In this document: piece after piece, positions 27,301 through 37,985 of the stretch
How positions within the stretch are numbered: position 1 is the stretch's first letter
How the letters are laid out: every line of letters starts with the position of its first letter
DNA from: Todiramphus chloris collaris
Taxonomy: Eukaryota; Chordata; Aves; Coraciiformes; Alcedinidae
Direction of reading: 5' to 3'
Assembly (NCBI GenBank): GCA_025345505.1
Contig: JANVCC010000020.1
Span: 54,302,772-54,366,771, forward strand
Length of the DNA: 64,000 nucleotides
Program-made: the position numbers and the translations under genes
The notes under the pieces: model-generated
The model's input: the letters and a program-made list of their open reading frames with translations, nothing else
Told to the model about the DNA's origin: nothing
Database searches by the model: none

Positions 27301-30300
27301 TTACACGATGAAACAAATGTGTTTTGTTCAGGGAATTTAACTGCTAATGATTAATATGAAAGAGTTTTGTCAAGTGTCTCTTTTCTCAAATAATAATTTG
27401 TTATTGAATGGTAAAATCCCTACTTAGGTTGTCTTCTCACTTGGACTACATGTGATGAACTCCTACACAGGTATTACTTATTAAATACTTCTGCAGGATG
27501 ATTTTCACAGGCTTTTTGTTTGTTTGTTTCAGGTCTCAAGAGAGCAGGTATCTTTCTTAAAGCACAAGATCCTGGTTCCATGTGGATTATGAGATTAAAT
27601 GCAGTTATTATTTAAACGGTAAACCAGTTTTTAGCTCATTTGATTATGAATAAAATAGGAAAATAGGATCTAAAGGTAACACACAGAAGGAAGAATTAGT
27701 AGCATGTTTTCTAGTGCCTGACTCAAAAATTACAGCTAGTTAGAAACATTAGTCTTTTACCTATAAACTATACAAATAAGTCAATTTCTGGAACTTTGCT
27801 GAAGACTCCTTTTTTTTTGTGTAAAACACATGCTCAGTCTAAAAGTTCTTTCCCTAGGAAATGTCTTCCTCTGAAGCAGGAGACAGATAAGGAACCCTTT
27901 AAGGCTTTAACAGATCCTTACAGTTATAAAACAACCAAAATAAAGCTTAAAGCAAACCACAAGTTAATGCTTTGATAAGTGGTAAAAAGATTTCAAGCAT
28001 GTGTAATTTGAAGAGGAAAGTGCATTAATACACTTCGTAGTTGCTGGTTTTATGGGCACTCTGCCTCCCTTTGTAGCACTAAAATCCCACAAGATGCTGT
28101 ACCTAATTTCAGAAGATGGCCAGTTCATCATACTTCCTATGATTTTATCTGGATAAATAAGAGAAAGGTCACCTCCTGCTGTGAAACATTTCTAGCCTCC
28201 TGCCTGTCCCATTTTTCACAGATAAATCTTCAAAAGTTATTTTAATTATTATCTTTTTTTTTTTTTTTAACCAAAACATTCCTTCTCAGGATGAAATCTC
28301 AACTTCCTGAAGGCAGTGAGTTTTACCCCTAACTTGCTAGGGGCAGGATTTTACCTACTACAAAACTTTTACTCACACAAACAAAGAAATAGGTTAGAAT
28401 CTTCCCTCTATGTTATACATCAGTAGCAGAAAATAGAATTATTCAAATGAATGCAAAGCTACTTGAATTTCTGTATTTATGATACATAACAATTTTATAT
28501 AATCTTGACTGTGTATATATCACTTTCAGTTTTGTGTGCAGCGAGATCTTCCATTAAGTCACAGGGTTAAAAGGTACCTTCCTCTGAACCAAGATTATTA
28601 GTCTTTACTGTAAGAAAAAGGAAGGAAAGAAAAATAATTCAAAAACCTTAAGAAGCCTCACCTGAAGTTAATCTCATGTCCTTGAGATAGCTCCTCTCCA
28701 GCTTTTTAAGGGAGAGTGAACCCACAGTCTCTCTAGGGATCACACAGTGCTTTCTCACTGCCCAATGGGTTTTGGTCAGCTATTTTAATGTCTCCAGTCC
28801 TTCATCTATATGTGCCACTAGACATAATGCTCCAAGCAGCCTGGGAACATGGCCATTCATTAAATCTTGCTAGCATCAGCTACAAATTGTGTCAGCTTGA
28901 GTCTTAATTTTTATTCAAGTGTAACTATTAGAGCTACTGCTAATAAGAAGTCTTTACATAACCTCATCCTTTATTTGTATTCACTGCTGAATTGAACACC
29001 AACAGTGTCATGCACCCAAGAGTGCACCCAACCTCACACCTGGTGGAGGCAGTCAACAAACCTGACTGTTGTGACACTTCTATTTGAAAGTTTGAACCAT
29101 TTTTCTGTATTTTACTGTTTCTGAGAAAACAGTATAAAACAAACAAACAAAAAACCCCAAAAAAAGCAACTAAACTGACTTGCCTGGATTCTGTGAAGTT
29201 CATTAACTTCAATTGCCTGAATTAGATTTTGTACTGGATCACAATCCAATCTTTCAGATTGCTTTAGATATAAAGGCTGATGTTTAATCAGTTGCATCAT
29301 ATCATCCACTCACACACTCCATGTAGGAGAAGAAAATGTCCTTTCAACTAATTGCAGTTGCTAGAAAAATTTAATGGCTATGTTCACCTGTCCTCCTAGC
29401 ACCTCCTTTTGCTTAAGTTGGCGCTTTGGATCTGCTTCAGTGTTCAGAGAGCTGCAATTATTAGATTAGTTGGCTGATCAGGAGAGGCTGTCTCCTGCTT
29501 CCTAGTAAGATCAGAGCATTGTGTCGAGGGCTCCAGGCACAGACACAGACCTGCATGAAGATTTTTCTGAACACAGAGTTAACACAACCATGTCATCTCA
29601 TAACCACTCAAGTGGTTATTTACCCCTTCAAGTATTTTTTGCTCAGATGCTAAGAATGAGTTCAAAAGGGAGGAAAAGTCCAAACTGAAAATGAAAATTT
29701 TACCTAACGTATTTTGGGGCATAATCTAAACCACATTGATTTAATGGACAGGCTCCAGCTGGGTTTGAATCAAATCCAGTATGGAGGTCCTTAAGTGTTA
29801 CTGAGGTTTTGTACCATTAACTGTGGAACAATTATTATAATATTAATATCAGTTCTTCAAAATATGAGAGGGCCTTTTGTATTATTCATGTCTCATGCTA
29901 GGAGCTGGTAAAGTTTATTGTAGTAAGGATATTAGTCACTGATTATAATCTTTACCATTTGTGATAATGCTTCTCGTTTCTTTACACAGGTTGAAAGAAC
30001 AATGATGGATAAATAAAAACACAGAATAGAATGGAGAAACTCGCTGCCCAAATATATAGGAGGCCAAATGAGCTCTCTAACCTGCCAAAACATATGTGGG
30101 AAAAATATCAAACTGTGTATGTTCAGGTATCTTGGACAAACTGCGTTTGTTTCTTGAGCGCTCTATCAGATGACAGAGGAAACCACTGCCAACATTGCAA
30201 AAACACACACAAAAGCCTGGGGTAAGCCAGACCCACTGTGCACTTCTGGTGTTAAATTAGGGAGAAAATGTTGGCAACCAGCCCCAACATAGCAAAAAAT

Positions 30301-30587
30301 AAACAAACTATCCAATGATGGAAGAACTGCAGACAGCTTGGTTCAGAGATGGAGTCTCAACTTCTTCCCTGTTCAGGCCCCACAAGTTCCTCTTAATAAA
30401 TAACTCTGGAAATTCAGAAATCAATGGAGAGTAAGGGTGCAAAAAGATGTTAATGTCCCTTTTCTAAGAGAAGAATTCTTCTTCAAGAATTCAGTAAAAT
30501 GTACAAATATCTACTCTAATGCTTTCCTTCTCAGCAGTAAATGTTGTTTTTTAAACATGGAATTAATTAGCCCATAGAAAGTACTAC
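12375..30587. other. Long stretch without a recognised gene or transposable element
   Basis: About 18 kb of AT-rich DNA in which I recognise no exon with a family signature, no RNA gene and no CR1 or LTR copy. Homopolymer runs occur near 12860-12873, 23084-23101, 23630-23642, 25862-25880, 26168-26184 and 28255-28268. A 17-bp direct repeat lies at 13180-13219. Distant exons of a large host gene or conserved noncoding elements could be hidden here; neither can be called without comparison to other genomes. Confidence 0.45.
13180..13219. repeat. Short tandem direct repeat
   Basis: TTTGGTGAGGGTCACCT occurs at 13180-13196 and again at 13203-13219, a 23-bp period, probably replication slippage. 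Confidence 0.85.
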
Positions 30588-30622
30588 TAGATATATATAT
30601 ATATGAGAGAGAGAGAGATAGA
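30588..30622. repeat. Compound (AT)n-(AG)n microsatellite
   Basis: An ATATATAT tract passes directly into GAGAGAGAGAGA and ends in ATAGACACA. Confidence 0.85.
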
Positions 30623-32410
30623 CACATAAGAAGGCAGCAAGTATAAATACCTTACTAAGGAATAATAACAAACATTCCAAGACATGGAGAGAGAAATGTG
30701 TTGCAATGTACAAGGTCTTTTTCTTGTCAGCTGACACCTCTCTAAAATAGGAGGAAAAAACAATGAAAAGAGAAAGTATCAATAGAATTGAGTTGTACAG
30801 GAAAAAAAAAAAAAGGAGTTTATAGTGTTATGTTCAGAAACTCTATGAAAACAAAGATGTACCATGACACAAATGAAGAGGAAACTCATCATTCTCAAGA
30901 AAATGCTTAGAAAAAATCAACGTGACGTGCCTATATATTCTAAATACAGTGTAGTTAATAGAGAACAGCATGATGTGCCTTTGGTGTGTGATACACAGGA
31001 ACTGTAATTGTAGAATCCTGTAAGTTTGGGAATATAACAAATTCATTTGGAACACCTAGCAGCTACAGAAAGTATTGTGAAGGACTGAAGCACTGCCGTA
31101 TTTTTAACACTGCTCTGAAAGTTATTCCATTGATCAAAACCAAAATATCTCACACCATTTTTTCCTTTTTCTTCACAAACTTCCTCCCCTATTGTGTTGT
31201 TGCTGGTTTGCATGGTGTTCTAGATTCCTGAATTCTTCATCAAGATCCTCAAAGCCCTCGTTAAGATGGACAAGTTAAGAGTGATCTACGTCTACTGCTC
31301 TCCAAAATGAGTAGTTGCATCTTTCCTTCCTTTGATTTAGTCATCAGGGTTCTTTATCATCCTTATCCCAGATGAATTCTTCTTGTTCTGCATAGATGGG
31401 TACAAGTACTCTCAATATCAAAGTGCATTTTGACTCAGAAAATGGGCTTGGATTCATTTTATCATATCCTATGTGTTAATTATGTAACTCTATCCAAAAT
31501 ACTACAGCTAAAACTAATATATGAAAACAGCAGGATAACAACATTAAGACACATGGGAAAAGAAGAAAATACATGTTTTCAAATGAGATTTCTATTGGGA
31601 AACGGAATAAAGGACAGAGAAATATGTGAAAACTGTTTCAGATGGCAGGAATAACAGAGGGAAAGGCTTCTGTGTCAAGATAACAATTGGTGTGAAGAGA
31701 CAGAGTTAAGGTAGTATTGAAAATAAGGCAGAATCTTGTTTCTTGGATGTAAATCTGCAGTAAATTAATCAGTTTTACTCCAAATTTAAGTCTGTATAGC
31801 TAAGATCCAAACATAGCCCAGTATGTTTATGACTGTAAGCAAATTTTTCCATACAGGAAATATTCAGCCACAAAAAGACATTGCTGCCTAGAACTTAGTG
31901 TCATAATTGAAAATATTCAGATCCAAACATGTAGCCAAACATGAGAAAAACTTGACCTTCTCTGTTCAAATTTTATACACACAGAAGTACTGAAAATAAG
32001 AACCACACAAAAGTAAAAATCCCAGGGATGTATATCCTTTCTCTTAAAAACAAAACCACTGTATTTTTTTTTTTTTTCTATAATATTGAGTCAGGACCAC
32101 TGGTAGGGAAAGTAAGATCTAAACACCTTGGTCCATATAGACTGCCTAAAATGCAGGTATTTACAAGAGATTACTTGAAATACCAACTTTAGAGAGAGGA
32201 AATTAGAGATTACCTATAGCCCTAGCCCTAGAGGGAGATATAGAGCTGATATACACATAGACAGCTCTATATGGAGCTCAGATGTTTGCACTTCCTCTCC
32301 TTTCTTCTTTCCCACCCTTCTCAGACTGTCACTGGTGCACCTTGGCAAATACTACACTGCTGACATGCTCGCCTTGATAGCTGTGACATGGATAGAAATG
32401 AAATTTATAG
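30623..32410. other. No gene recognised
   Basis: AT-rich unique sequence up to the provirus insertion point. A T-run lies near 32066-32078. No supported coding or RNA feature. Confidence 0.5.
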
Positions 32411-32415
32411 CACCT
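32411..32415. repeat. Target site duplication, left copy (CACCT)
   Basis: CACCT directly precedes the proviral terminus TGTCACGG and is repeated at 39769-39773, directly after the other terminus GGACA. This is a 5-bp target duplication made by integrase. Confidence 0.93.
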
Positions 32416-33233
32416 TGTCACGGCTTAGGGTCAGGGCAGCCCCTTAGACCTATAACAGATGCTCTCTGTTAATCCCCCTCCCTCCCCAGAGGGGAAGAGA
32501 AAGGGAATAAGGGAGAGAGACTTAGTGACTAGGAAAAGGAAACTAGAACAGCTTTAATGAAAATTAAATTAATAATTATAAAAATGGAATATAAATACAA
32601 ATATATACAAAACCAGTATCAAACCCAACCCCCCTGATGGTAATTACATCACTGTCACCACTGATGCTGTGGAGGCACCGGGGAAATCCCAGACTGGGCC
32701 CTGCAGCAGACGGGAGCTGTGTTCGGGAGCTGTGTTCAGGAGCTGGATTCTGGTACTAGGTTCAGGAACACACAGACCGGATCGAAGGCAGAACGGACAG
32801 AGTCCTCCTTGGGTGCTCCAAGGAAGGAACCGAAAGAGGACCCGAGGCAAGCCAAGCAAAATCTGGCAAGGCAGTCCAAGAGGGGAGAAGAGCCCAGAGA
32901 CCCTTCGGGTCCCTCAGCTCTAGACCAAATATGGCGTATATGGGATAGAATCCCTTGCTGGTCAGTTTAGAGTCACCCGTCCTGTCCACTTCTCCCTGAA
33001 GGTGCAGCCTTTCACTTTCTGCACCCCCCAGCGTGGTACCAGACCCAGCAGTGGCCTTGGTCTGCACACCAATCCTTGGTAGTAACTCTAAACATGAGGT
33101 GTTATCACTGCTAGAAGCAGACACTGTCTGTGAAAACAGGCTGCTAACTTCAGAAAGTGCAGTTAATTAGAAGAACCAAGCTGAAAAGTAAAATTACTGA
33201 ACAGAATTAGTTGTTTTCACTCAAACCAGGACA
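32416..33233 (-). mobile_element. Proviral 3' LTR
   Basis: 818 bp reading TGTCCTGG...CCGTGACA on the minus strand. It matches the 5' LTR along its whole length. It carries a private 13-bp tandem duplication near 32715-32740 (GGAGCTGTGTTC repeated) and lacks a 10-bp duplication found in the 5' LTR. The minus-strand order is a GC-richer upstream part, then a TATA-like AT-rich tract (about 32580-32610), then an ATTAAA poly(A)-type signal close to the end. Confidence 0.95.
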
Positions 33234-33250
33234 TTCCACCCCTTATTCCA
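33234..33250 (-). other. Polypurine tract
   Basis: On the minus strand the bases directly before the 3' LTR read AATAAGGGGTGGAA, almost all purine. This is the expected plus-strand DNA primer of a retrovirus. Confidence 0.8.
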
Positions 33251-33495
33251 TACCATTTACGTCATACCCATCACTAGGTTATCATTTCTTTATATAGAAA
33301 AGTTCATTGAGTTCATGATTGTAGATTTCCATCCATTGTAACAGTCTCTCAAAGATGGAATTCATCACAGTTCATGTCCACAGGTTGCAGATTGATCTCA
33401 GGAGGTTACTGGACACCACCTGATGAGGCTAGCTCCTGTCATCACCATGATGTTATCCTGAAAGACACTTATTGAATACTGTTAGTATTATGCAA

Positions 33496-34500
33496 TTAAT
33501 GTACAGCTTTGAATCGAGTATTCTCACCCAGAGTTAAATTTCCTTGAGGTACACACTGTACTTTGCCATCTTTCATCATCACCCACCAAGTACTTCCAGG
33601 TCCTTGAGCGAAAGCAGTCCCATGAATGGGTTTGCCTTTGCCCGAAGCAGGAAATACCCACACAGTTTTCCCCAGCAGATTCCTTTCATACACCACAGAG
33701 ACTTTATCCCCTTCTACTGTGTGTAATGGGTCTGACTGAGCAGAACCAGCTCAATTGATGGATCCTCTGGTGTTGATTAACCAGGTGGCTTGTGCTAAAT
33801 GCTTGTCCCAGTTTTTAAAGGTTCCACCCGCCATTGCTTTTAATGTAGTTTTTAACAATCCATTGTATCGTTCAATTTTCCCAGAGGCTGGTGCATGATA
33901 GGGGATGTGATACACCCATTCAATACCATGGTCTTTGTCCCAATTGTCTATGAGATTGTTTTTGAAATGAGTCCCATTGTCAGACTCAATTCTCTCTGGA
34001 GTACCATGTCGCCACAGGATCTGCTTTTCCAGGCCCAGGATGGTGCTCCGGGCAGTGGTGTGAGGTACAGGATGCGTTTCCAGCCAGCCAGTGGTTGCTT
34101 CCACCATTGTAAGCACGTAGTGCTTACCCTGGTGGGTTTGAGGCAGTGTGATGTAATCAATCTGCCAGGCCTGCTCATACTTATACTTGGACCATCGTCC
34201 ACCATACCACAAAGGTTTTAACCATTTTGCTTGTTTCATTGCGGCACTTGTTTCACAGTCATGGATAACCTGCACAATAGTGTCCATGGTTAAATCCACC
34301 CCTCGGTCATTAGCCCATCTGTATGTTGAATCTCTTCCCTGATGTCCTGAAGTATCATGAGCCCACCGAGCTAAAAATAGTTCACCTTTATGTTCCCAGT
34401 CTAAGTCTGTCTGGAACACTTTAGCAGCCTGATCAACTTGCTGGTTGTTTTGATGTTCCTCAATGGCTCGATGTTTAGGTACATGGGCATCCACGTGACG
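33496..34500 (-). pseudogene. pol: ERV integrase, with a premature stop
   Basis: This is the integrase end of pol, which inserts viral cDNA into host DNA. The N-terminal zinc domain shows HDTSGH at about 34348-34365, followed by CETS, so the second Cys of the usual HHCC set is Ser. The catalytic triad is visible: Asp in WQIDYITLP (34156-34158), Asp in ESDNGTHF (33979-33981) and Glu in GKIERYNG (33871-33873). Exactly 35 residues separate the last two, the DD35E spacing. A TGA at 33751-33753 cuts the frame before the C-terminal domain (LGKTVWVFPASGKGKP), which continues in the same frame to 33496. RNase H lies directly upstream in the same frame. Confidence 0.92.
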
Positions 34501-34905
34501 GACTTTTACAACTAATTTCTCTATCCGAGCAGCAATGTCTTGCCACAGTATGGCAGCCCAAATGTGTTTACCTCTGAGCTGCCAGTTATTCTGCTTCCAC
34601 TGTTTTAGCCATCCCCACAAGGCATTTGCTGCCATCCATGAGTCAGTGTAGAGATAGAGAACTGGCCACTTTTCTCGCTCAGCAATATCTAAGGCCAGTT
34701 GGATGGCTTTTACCTCTGCAAACTGACTTGGTTCACCTACTCCCTCAGCTGCTTCTGTTACTCATCATGTGGGACTCCAAACAGCAGCTTTCCACTTCTG
34801 ATGATTTCCTACAAGACGGGAAGATCCATCAGTAAACAGAGCATATTGCTTAACATTATCTGATAACTGATTGTATGGTGGGGCTTCTTCAGCACGTCAC
34901 CACCT
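34500..34905 (-). pseudogene. pol: ERV RNase H, with two adjacent stops
   Basis: The RNase H domain removes RNA from the RNA-DNA hybrid. Visible blocks in order are LFTDGS (first catalytic Asp), FAEVKAIQLAL (Glu) and LYTDSW (second Asp), then a His-containing tail, RHVDAHVPK, that leads into integrase. Two consecutive TGA codons at 34762-34767 interrupt it. It lies in the integrase frame, whereas the RT upstream is in another frame, so an indel lies near 34890-34905. Confidence 0.85.
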
Positions 34906-36195
34906 GTTCTGGTGGCATTCCAAAGTGTTTACCTTCTGGCCAATCCATGATCACCTCTAAGATTCCTGGACGACTGAAGTTCCCTATTCGAGCTCTCTGT
35001 GTGATTAATGCAGCCCACTTACTCCATGTGGCATCGGTCGCATGATGAGTGGAAGGGAATTTACCCTTGAACATCCAGTTTAGAACTGGTAACCTTGGTG
35101 CTAGGAGGAGCTGTGCTTCAGTACTAATCACTTCTGAAGCAGCTCGAACTCCTTCATATGCTGACAATATTTCTTTTTCAGTTGGAGTATAGTTGGCCTC
35201 GGAGCCTTTGTATCCTCAACTCCAAAATCCTAGGGGTCGACCTCGAGTTTCCCCTGGTGCTTTCTGCCAGAGGCTCCAGGTAGGACCATTATTCCCAGCT
35301 GCAGTATAGAGCACATTTTTAATGTCCTGTCCTGTTCGGACTGGAGCAAGGGCTACTGCATGTACAATCTCTCGTTTGATCTGTTCAAAGGCCTGTTTTT
35401 GTTCAGGACCCCAATTAAAATTGTTTTTCTTTTGAGTCGCTTCATAGAGAGGTTTTACAATCTGACTGTAACCAGGAATGTGCATCCTCCAGAAACCTAC
35501 AGCACCAAAGAAGGTTTGTGTTTCCTTCTTGTTAGTTGGTGGGGACATTGCTGTTATTCTGTTAACCACATCCATCGGGATCTGGCGACGCCCATCTTGC
35601 CATTTGATTCCCAAAAACTGGATCTCTCATGCAGGTCCCTTGACCTTGCTTCTTTTTATGGCAAAACCAGCGTCTAAAAGGATTTCAATTATTTTCTTAC
35701 CTTTCTCAAAAACTTCTTCTGCTGTGTTACCCCACACAATGATGTCATCAATGTATTGTAGGTGTTCTGGAGCTCCATCTTTCTCCAGTGCAGTATGGAT
35801 CAGTCCATGGCAAATGGTAGGGCTGTGTTTCCACCCCTGGGGCAGTCAATTCCAGGTGTATTGGACACCTCTCCAGGTGAAAGCAAACTGAGGCCTACAC
35901 TCTGGTGCTATTGGAATAGAGAAAAATGCATTAGCAATGTCAGTGGTAGCATACCACTTAGCAGCCTTAGACTCCAGTGCATACTGGAGTTCCAACATGT
36001 CTGGCATGGCAGCACTCATTGCTGGCGTAACCTCATTCAGGCCACGATAGTCCACTGTTAATCTCCATTCCCCATTAGATTTCCGCACCGGCCATACAGG
36101 GCTGTTAAAGGGTGAGCGAGTTTTGCTAACCACCCCTTGACTCTCTAGTTGATGGATCAGCTTCTGGATAGGAGCTAAAGAGTCTCGGTGTGATA
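34889..36195 (-). pseudogene. pol: ERV reverse transcriptase, interrupted by stops
   Basis: The RT copies viral RNA into DNA. The fingers and palm are clear: SPVWPVRKSNGEWRLTVDYR near 36060-36115, TTDIANAFFSIP containing the first catalytic Asp, LPQGWKHSP, and YIDD at 35744-35755 (catalytic Asp pair). The thumb and connection follow (FFGAVGFWRMHIPGYS, then NYTPTEKE). One frame holds throughout, broken by TGA at 35846-35848, 35627-35629 and 35216-35218. Frame changes bound it: near 36195 towards protease and near 34900 towards RNase H. The sequence style is that of ERVL/class III elements. Confidence 0.93.
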
Positions 36196-36249
36196 TTGTC
36201 GTCGATGCACTGTTCCAGTAGCAACTGGCACCTTTTAATCCTCAACTCT

Positions 36250-36684
36250 CATCTTACCCACAATGGCAGACTTCTCTGAAAGGTTAGGTAGGACAGTCAG
36301 CTGTTTCTTGTCCTCAGTCTCTACAGCTGCTATACCAAAGACCCATCAATACCCTCTTGGGTCCTTATAATACCCTTTCTTGAGGAAGTCTATGCCAAGG
36401 ATGCATGGAGCATCTGGACCAGTCACTATAGGGTGTTTTTCCCATTTATTCCCAGTTAGACTCACTTCAGCCTCTACTACAGTCAGTTCTTGAAATCCTC
36501 CTGTTACTCCAGTAATGGTAACAGATTCAGTCCCTTTATGATTCAATGGCAATAGGGTGCACTGTGCACCAGTATCTACTAGGGTTTATACTTTTGTGGT
36601 TCTAACATGCCAGGCCATCGAATCCACACAGTCCAATAAACTCTGTTATCCCTCTCCTTCCAGCTGGCTGGAGGCAGGGCCCCT
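36250..36684 (-). pseudogene. pro: ERV aspartic protease
   Basis: A retropepsin-type aspartic protease, which would cut the Gag-Pol polyprotein. The active-site motif VDTGAQ lies at 36562-36579 and the flap/C-terminal blocks include CILGIDFLKKG near 36370-36410. It sits in the same frame as gag. Between them are TAG at 36685-36687 and two in-frame TAA codons, one only three codons before the active site (36586-36588). A TGA at 36346-36348 ends the readable domain. Whether the gag TAG was once a read-through stop or is decay cannot be told from one copy. Confidence 0.85.
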
Positions 36685-37985
36685 CTAATTCCGAGGGTAT
36701 TGTCCATAATTAGTAACTGGGTTTGTGAAGTTCACCAGGTTTACATGGTTCATCTGGTTAACAGGGTACATGCAGATCATAGGAATTACACCATTGACAG
36801 GATTTGCATTATTTACAGGATTTACACTATTTACAGGATTGGTATTGATTACAGGAGTCACATTTTCATTCCCCCTACTCACGTTTTGACCTGAGGCCCA
36901 TGTAGGACCAGAGGACTGCTCATAGAGGACTGAAGCAGCCTCCCTTCTGGAAGAATTTTCTCTTCTTTTTGGTTTACCTTGTAAGTAGAGTACTCGTGCC
37001 TGTAGAGCAGTGGTAGGTTTTCCATCCCATCTGCTCATTTTCTCTCCAAAGGCACGGAGAAGAGACCACAGGGTACGTCATGACATGTATTGTTCTTGTT
37101 TAGCTGGTCTCGAAGAAGAGCGCATTCTCCTAGTGGCTTCAACACGGGTCCACTGAAGGTATGAATAGGATCTTTTCTCCCTTCTCTCTATTTTTGCAAC
37201 CAGGTTTTCAGTTGATATCTCCAGGGCTGATACACGGACATGTAGAGGACCACAGACACTGTCTTCATACTGTCGTGCTCTCTTGGCCACTTCTGTAACA
37301 GTCGGTACCTCATCATCTGTTCCCCAGACCAATGTTGACAATGTGTGGGAATATGCTGATGGGGCACTCCGCACAAACTTCTGCAAGATGGGTCACTGGC
37401 ATGGGATTGCATCAGGGTTCACTATTTGCCTGTCACCATAAATCACCTGTTGCACAGCTAACTCTCTCAAGTACTTAATACCTTTCTCCATGGTGGTCCA
37501 TTTGCTTGGACAGCAATCGATGTCCTCCTTATAGGGGTACCTGGATTTCACAGCTGACAAGAGTCTTCTCCAGAGACTGATAGTGTTGCTCTTTCTTGCA
37601 AGCTCTTGATCAATGCCTCCATCTCTGGCCAGGAATCCCAGCTGCCTGGCTTCTCTGACATTCAGTTTGATGGTGTGGGCACCAGTATCCCAGCATCGGA
37701 GTAGCCAAGTGATCAGTGGCTCACCTTCATGGCGGCTATAGTCCTTTCTCAGATTTCTCATCTCCTTTGTAGGTAAAGATTTGTTGGTACCCTCTGCATC
37801 TGATGACTCCACATCTGATGGGTTTGCTTTAGAAGGACCTGCTCCATTGTCATCTGACCACACTGGGCGATCTGTTTTTGTTAGGTGTTTCTTTCCAGTT
37901 GCAGTGGCATCAGGCTTTGCATCTGGTTCTGACTCATACTCAGATTCAGCTTGAGAAGGACCGTCTCCCTGATCTGTTGCTGGAC
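36685..37985 (-). pseudogene. gag: ERV gag, capsid and C-terminal part, interrupted by stops
   Basis: The central and C-terminal part of Gag, the structural polyprotein. It opens with an acidic stretch (SEYESEPDAK). A capsid-like segment follows (LITWLLRCWDTGAH, EARQLGFLARDGG, WRRLLSAVKSRYP), then a basic region (KPKRRENSSRRE), and finally a run of NPVN-type hexapeptides at 36705-36858. No Cys-Cys-His-Cys zinc knuckle is seen. In-frame stops are TGA at 37393-37395 and 37078-37080, and the frame closes with TAG at 36685-36687. The upstream membrane-type ORF overlaps in another frame (37946-37985), so a frameshift or frame change joins them. Naming as gag is by position and general look. Confidence 0.75.
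36705..36858 (-). repeat. 18-bp minisatellite encoding NPVN-type hexapeptides in gag
   Basis: On the minus strand about seven or eight units of 18 bp encode hexapeptides such as NPVNSV, NPVNNA, NPVNGV and YPVNQM, becoming more irregular towards the 3' end. It occupies the place near the end of gag where nucleocapsid motifs would normally lie. Confidence 0.85.

Noticed and set aside
32216-32235. CCCTAGCCCTAG considered as a telomere-like repeat
   Set aside because: Two imperfect units only, and not the vertebrate CCCTAA repeat.
32669-33124. Open frames of up to 120 codons inside the 3' LTR, repeated in the 5' LTR and solo LTRs
   Set aside because: Their recurrence follows from LTR identity. 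They are not kept intact between copies and show no protein motif.
33234-33495. Looked for a remnant env gene between integrase and the 3' LTR
   Set aside because: Only about 260 bp remain and no envelope motif is readable.
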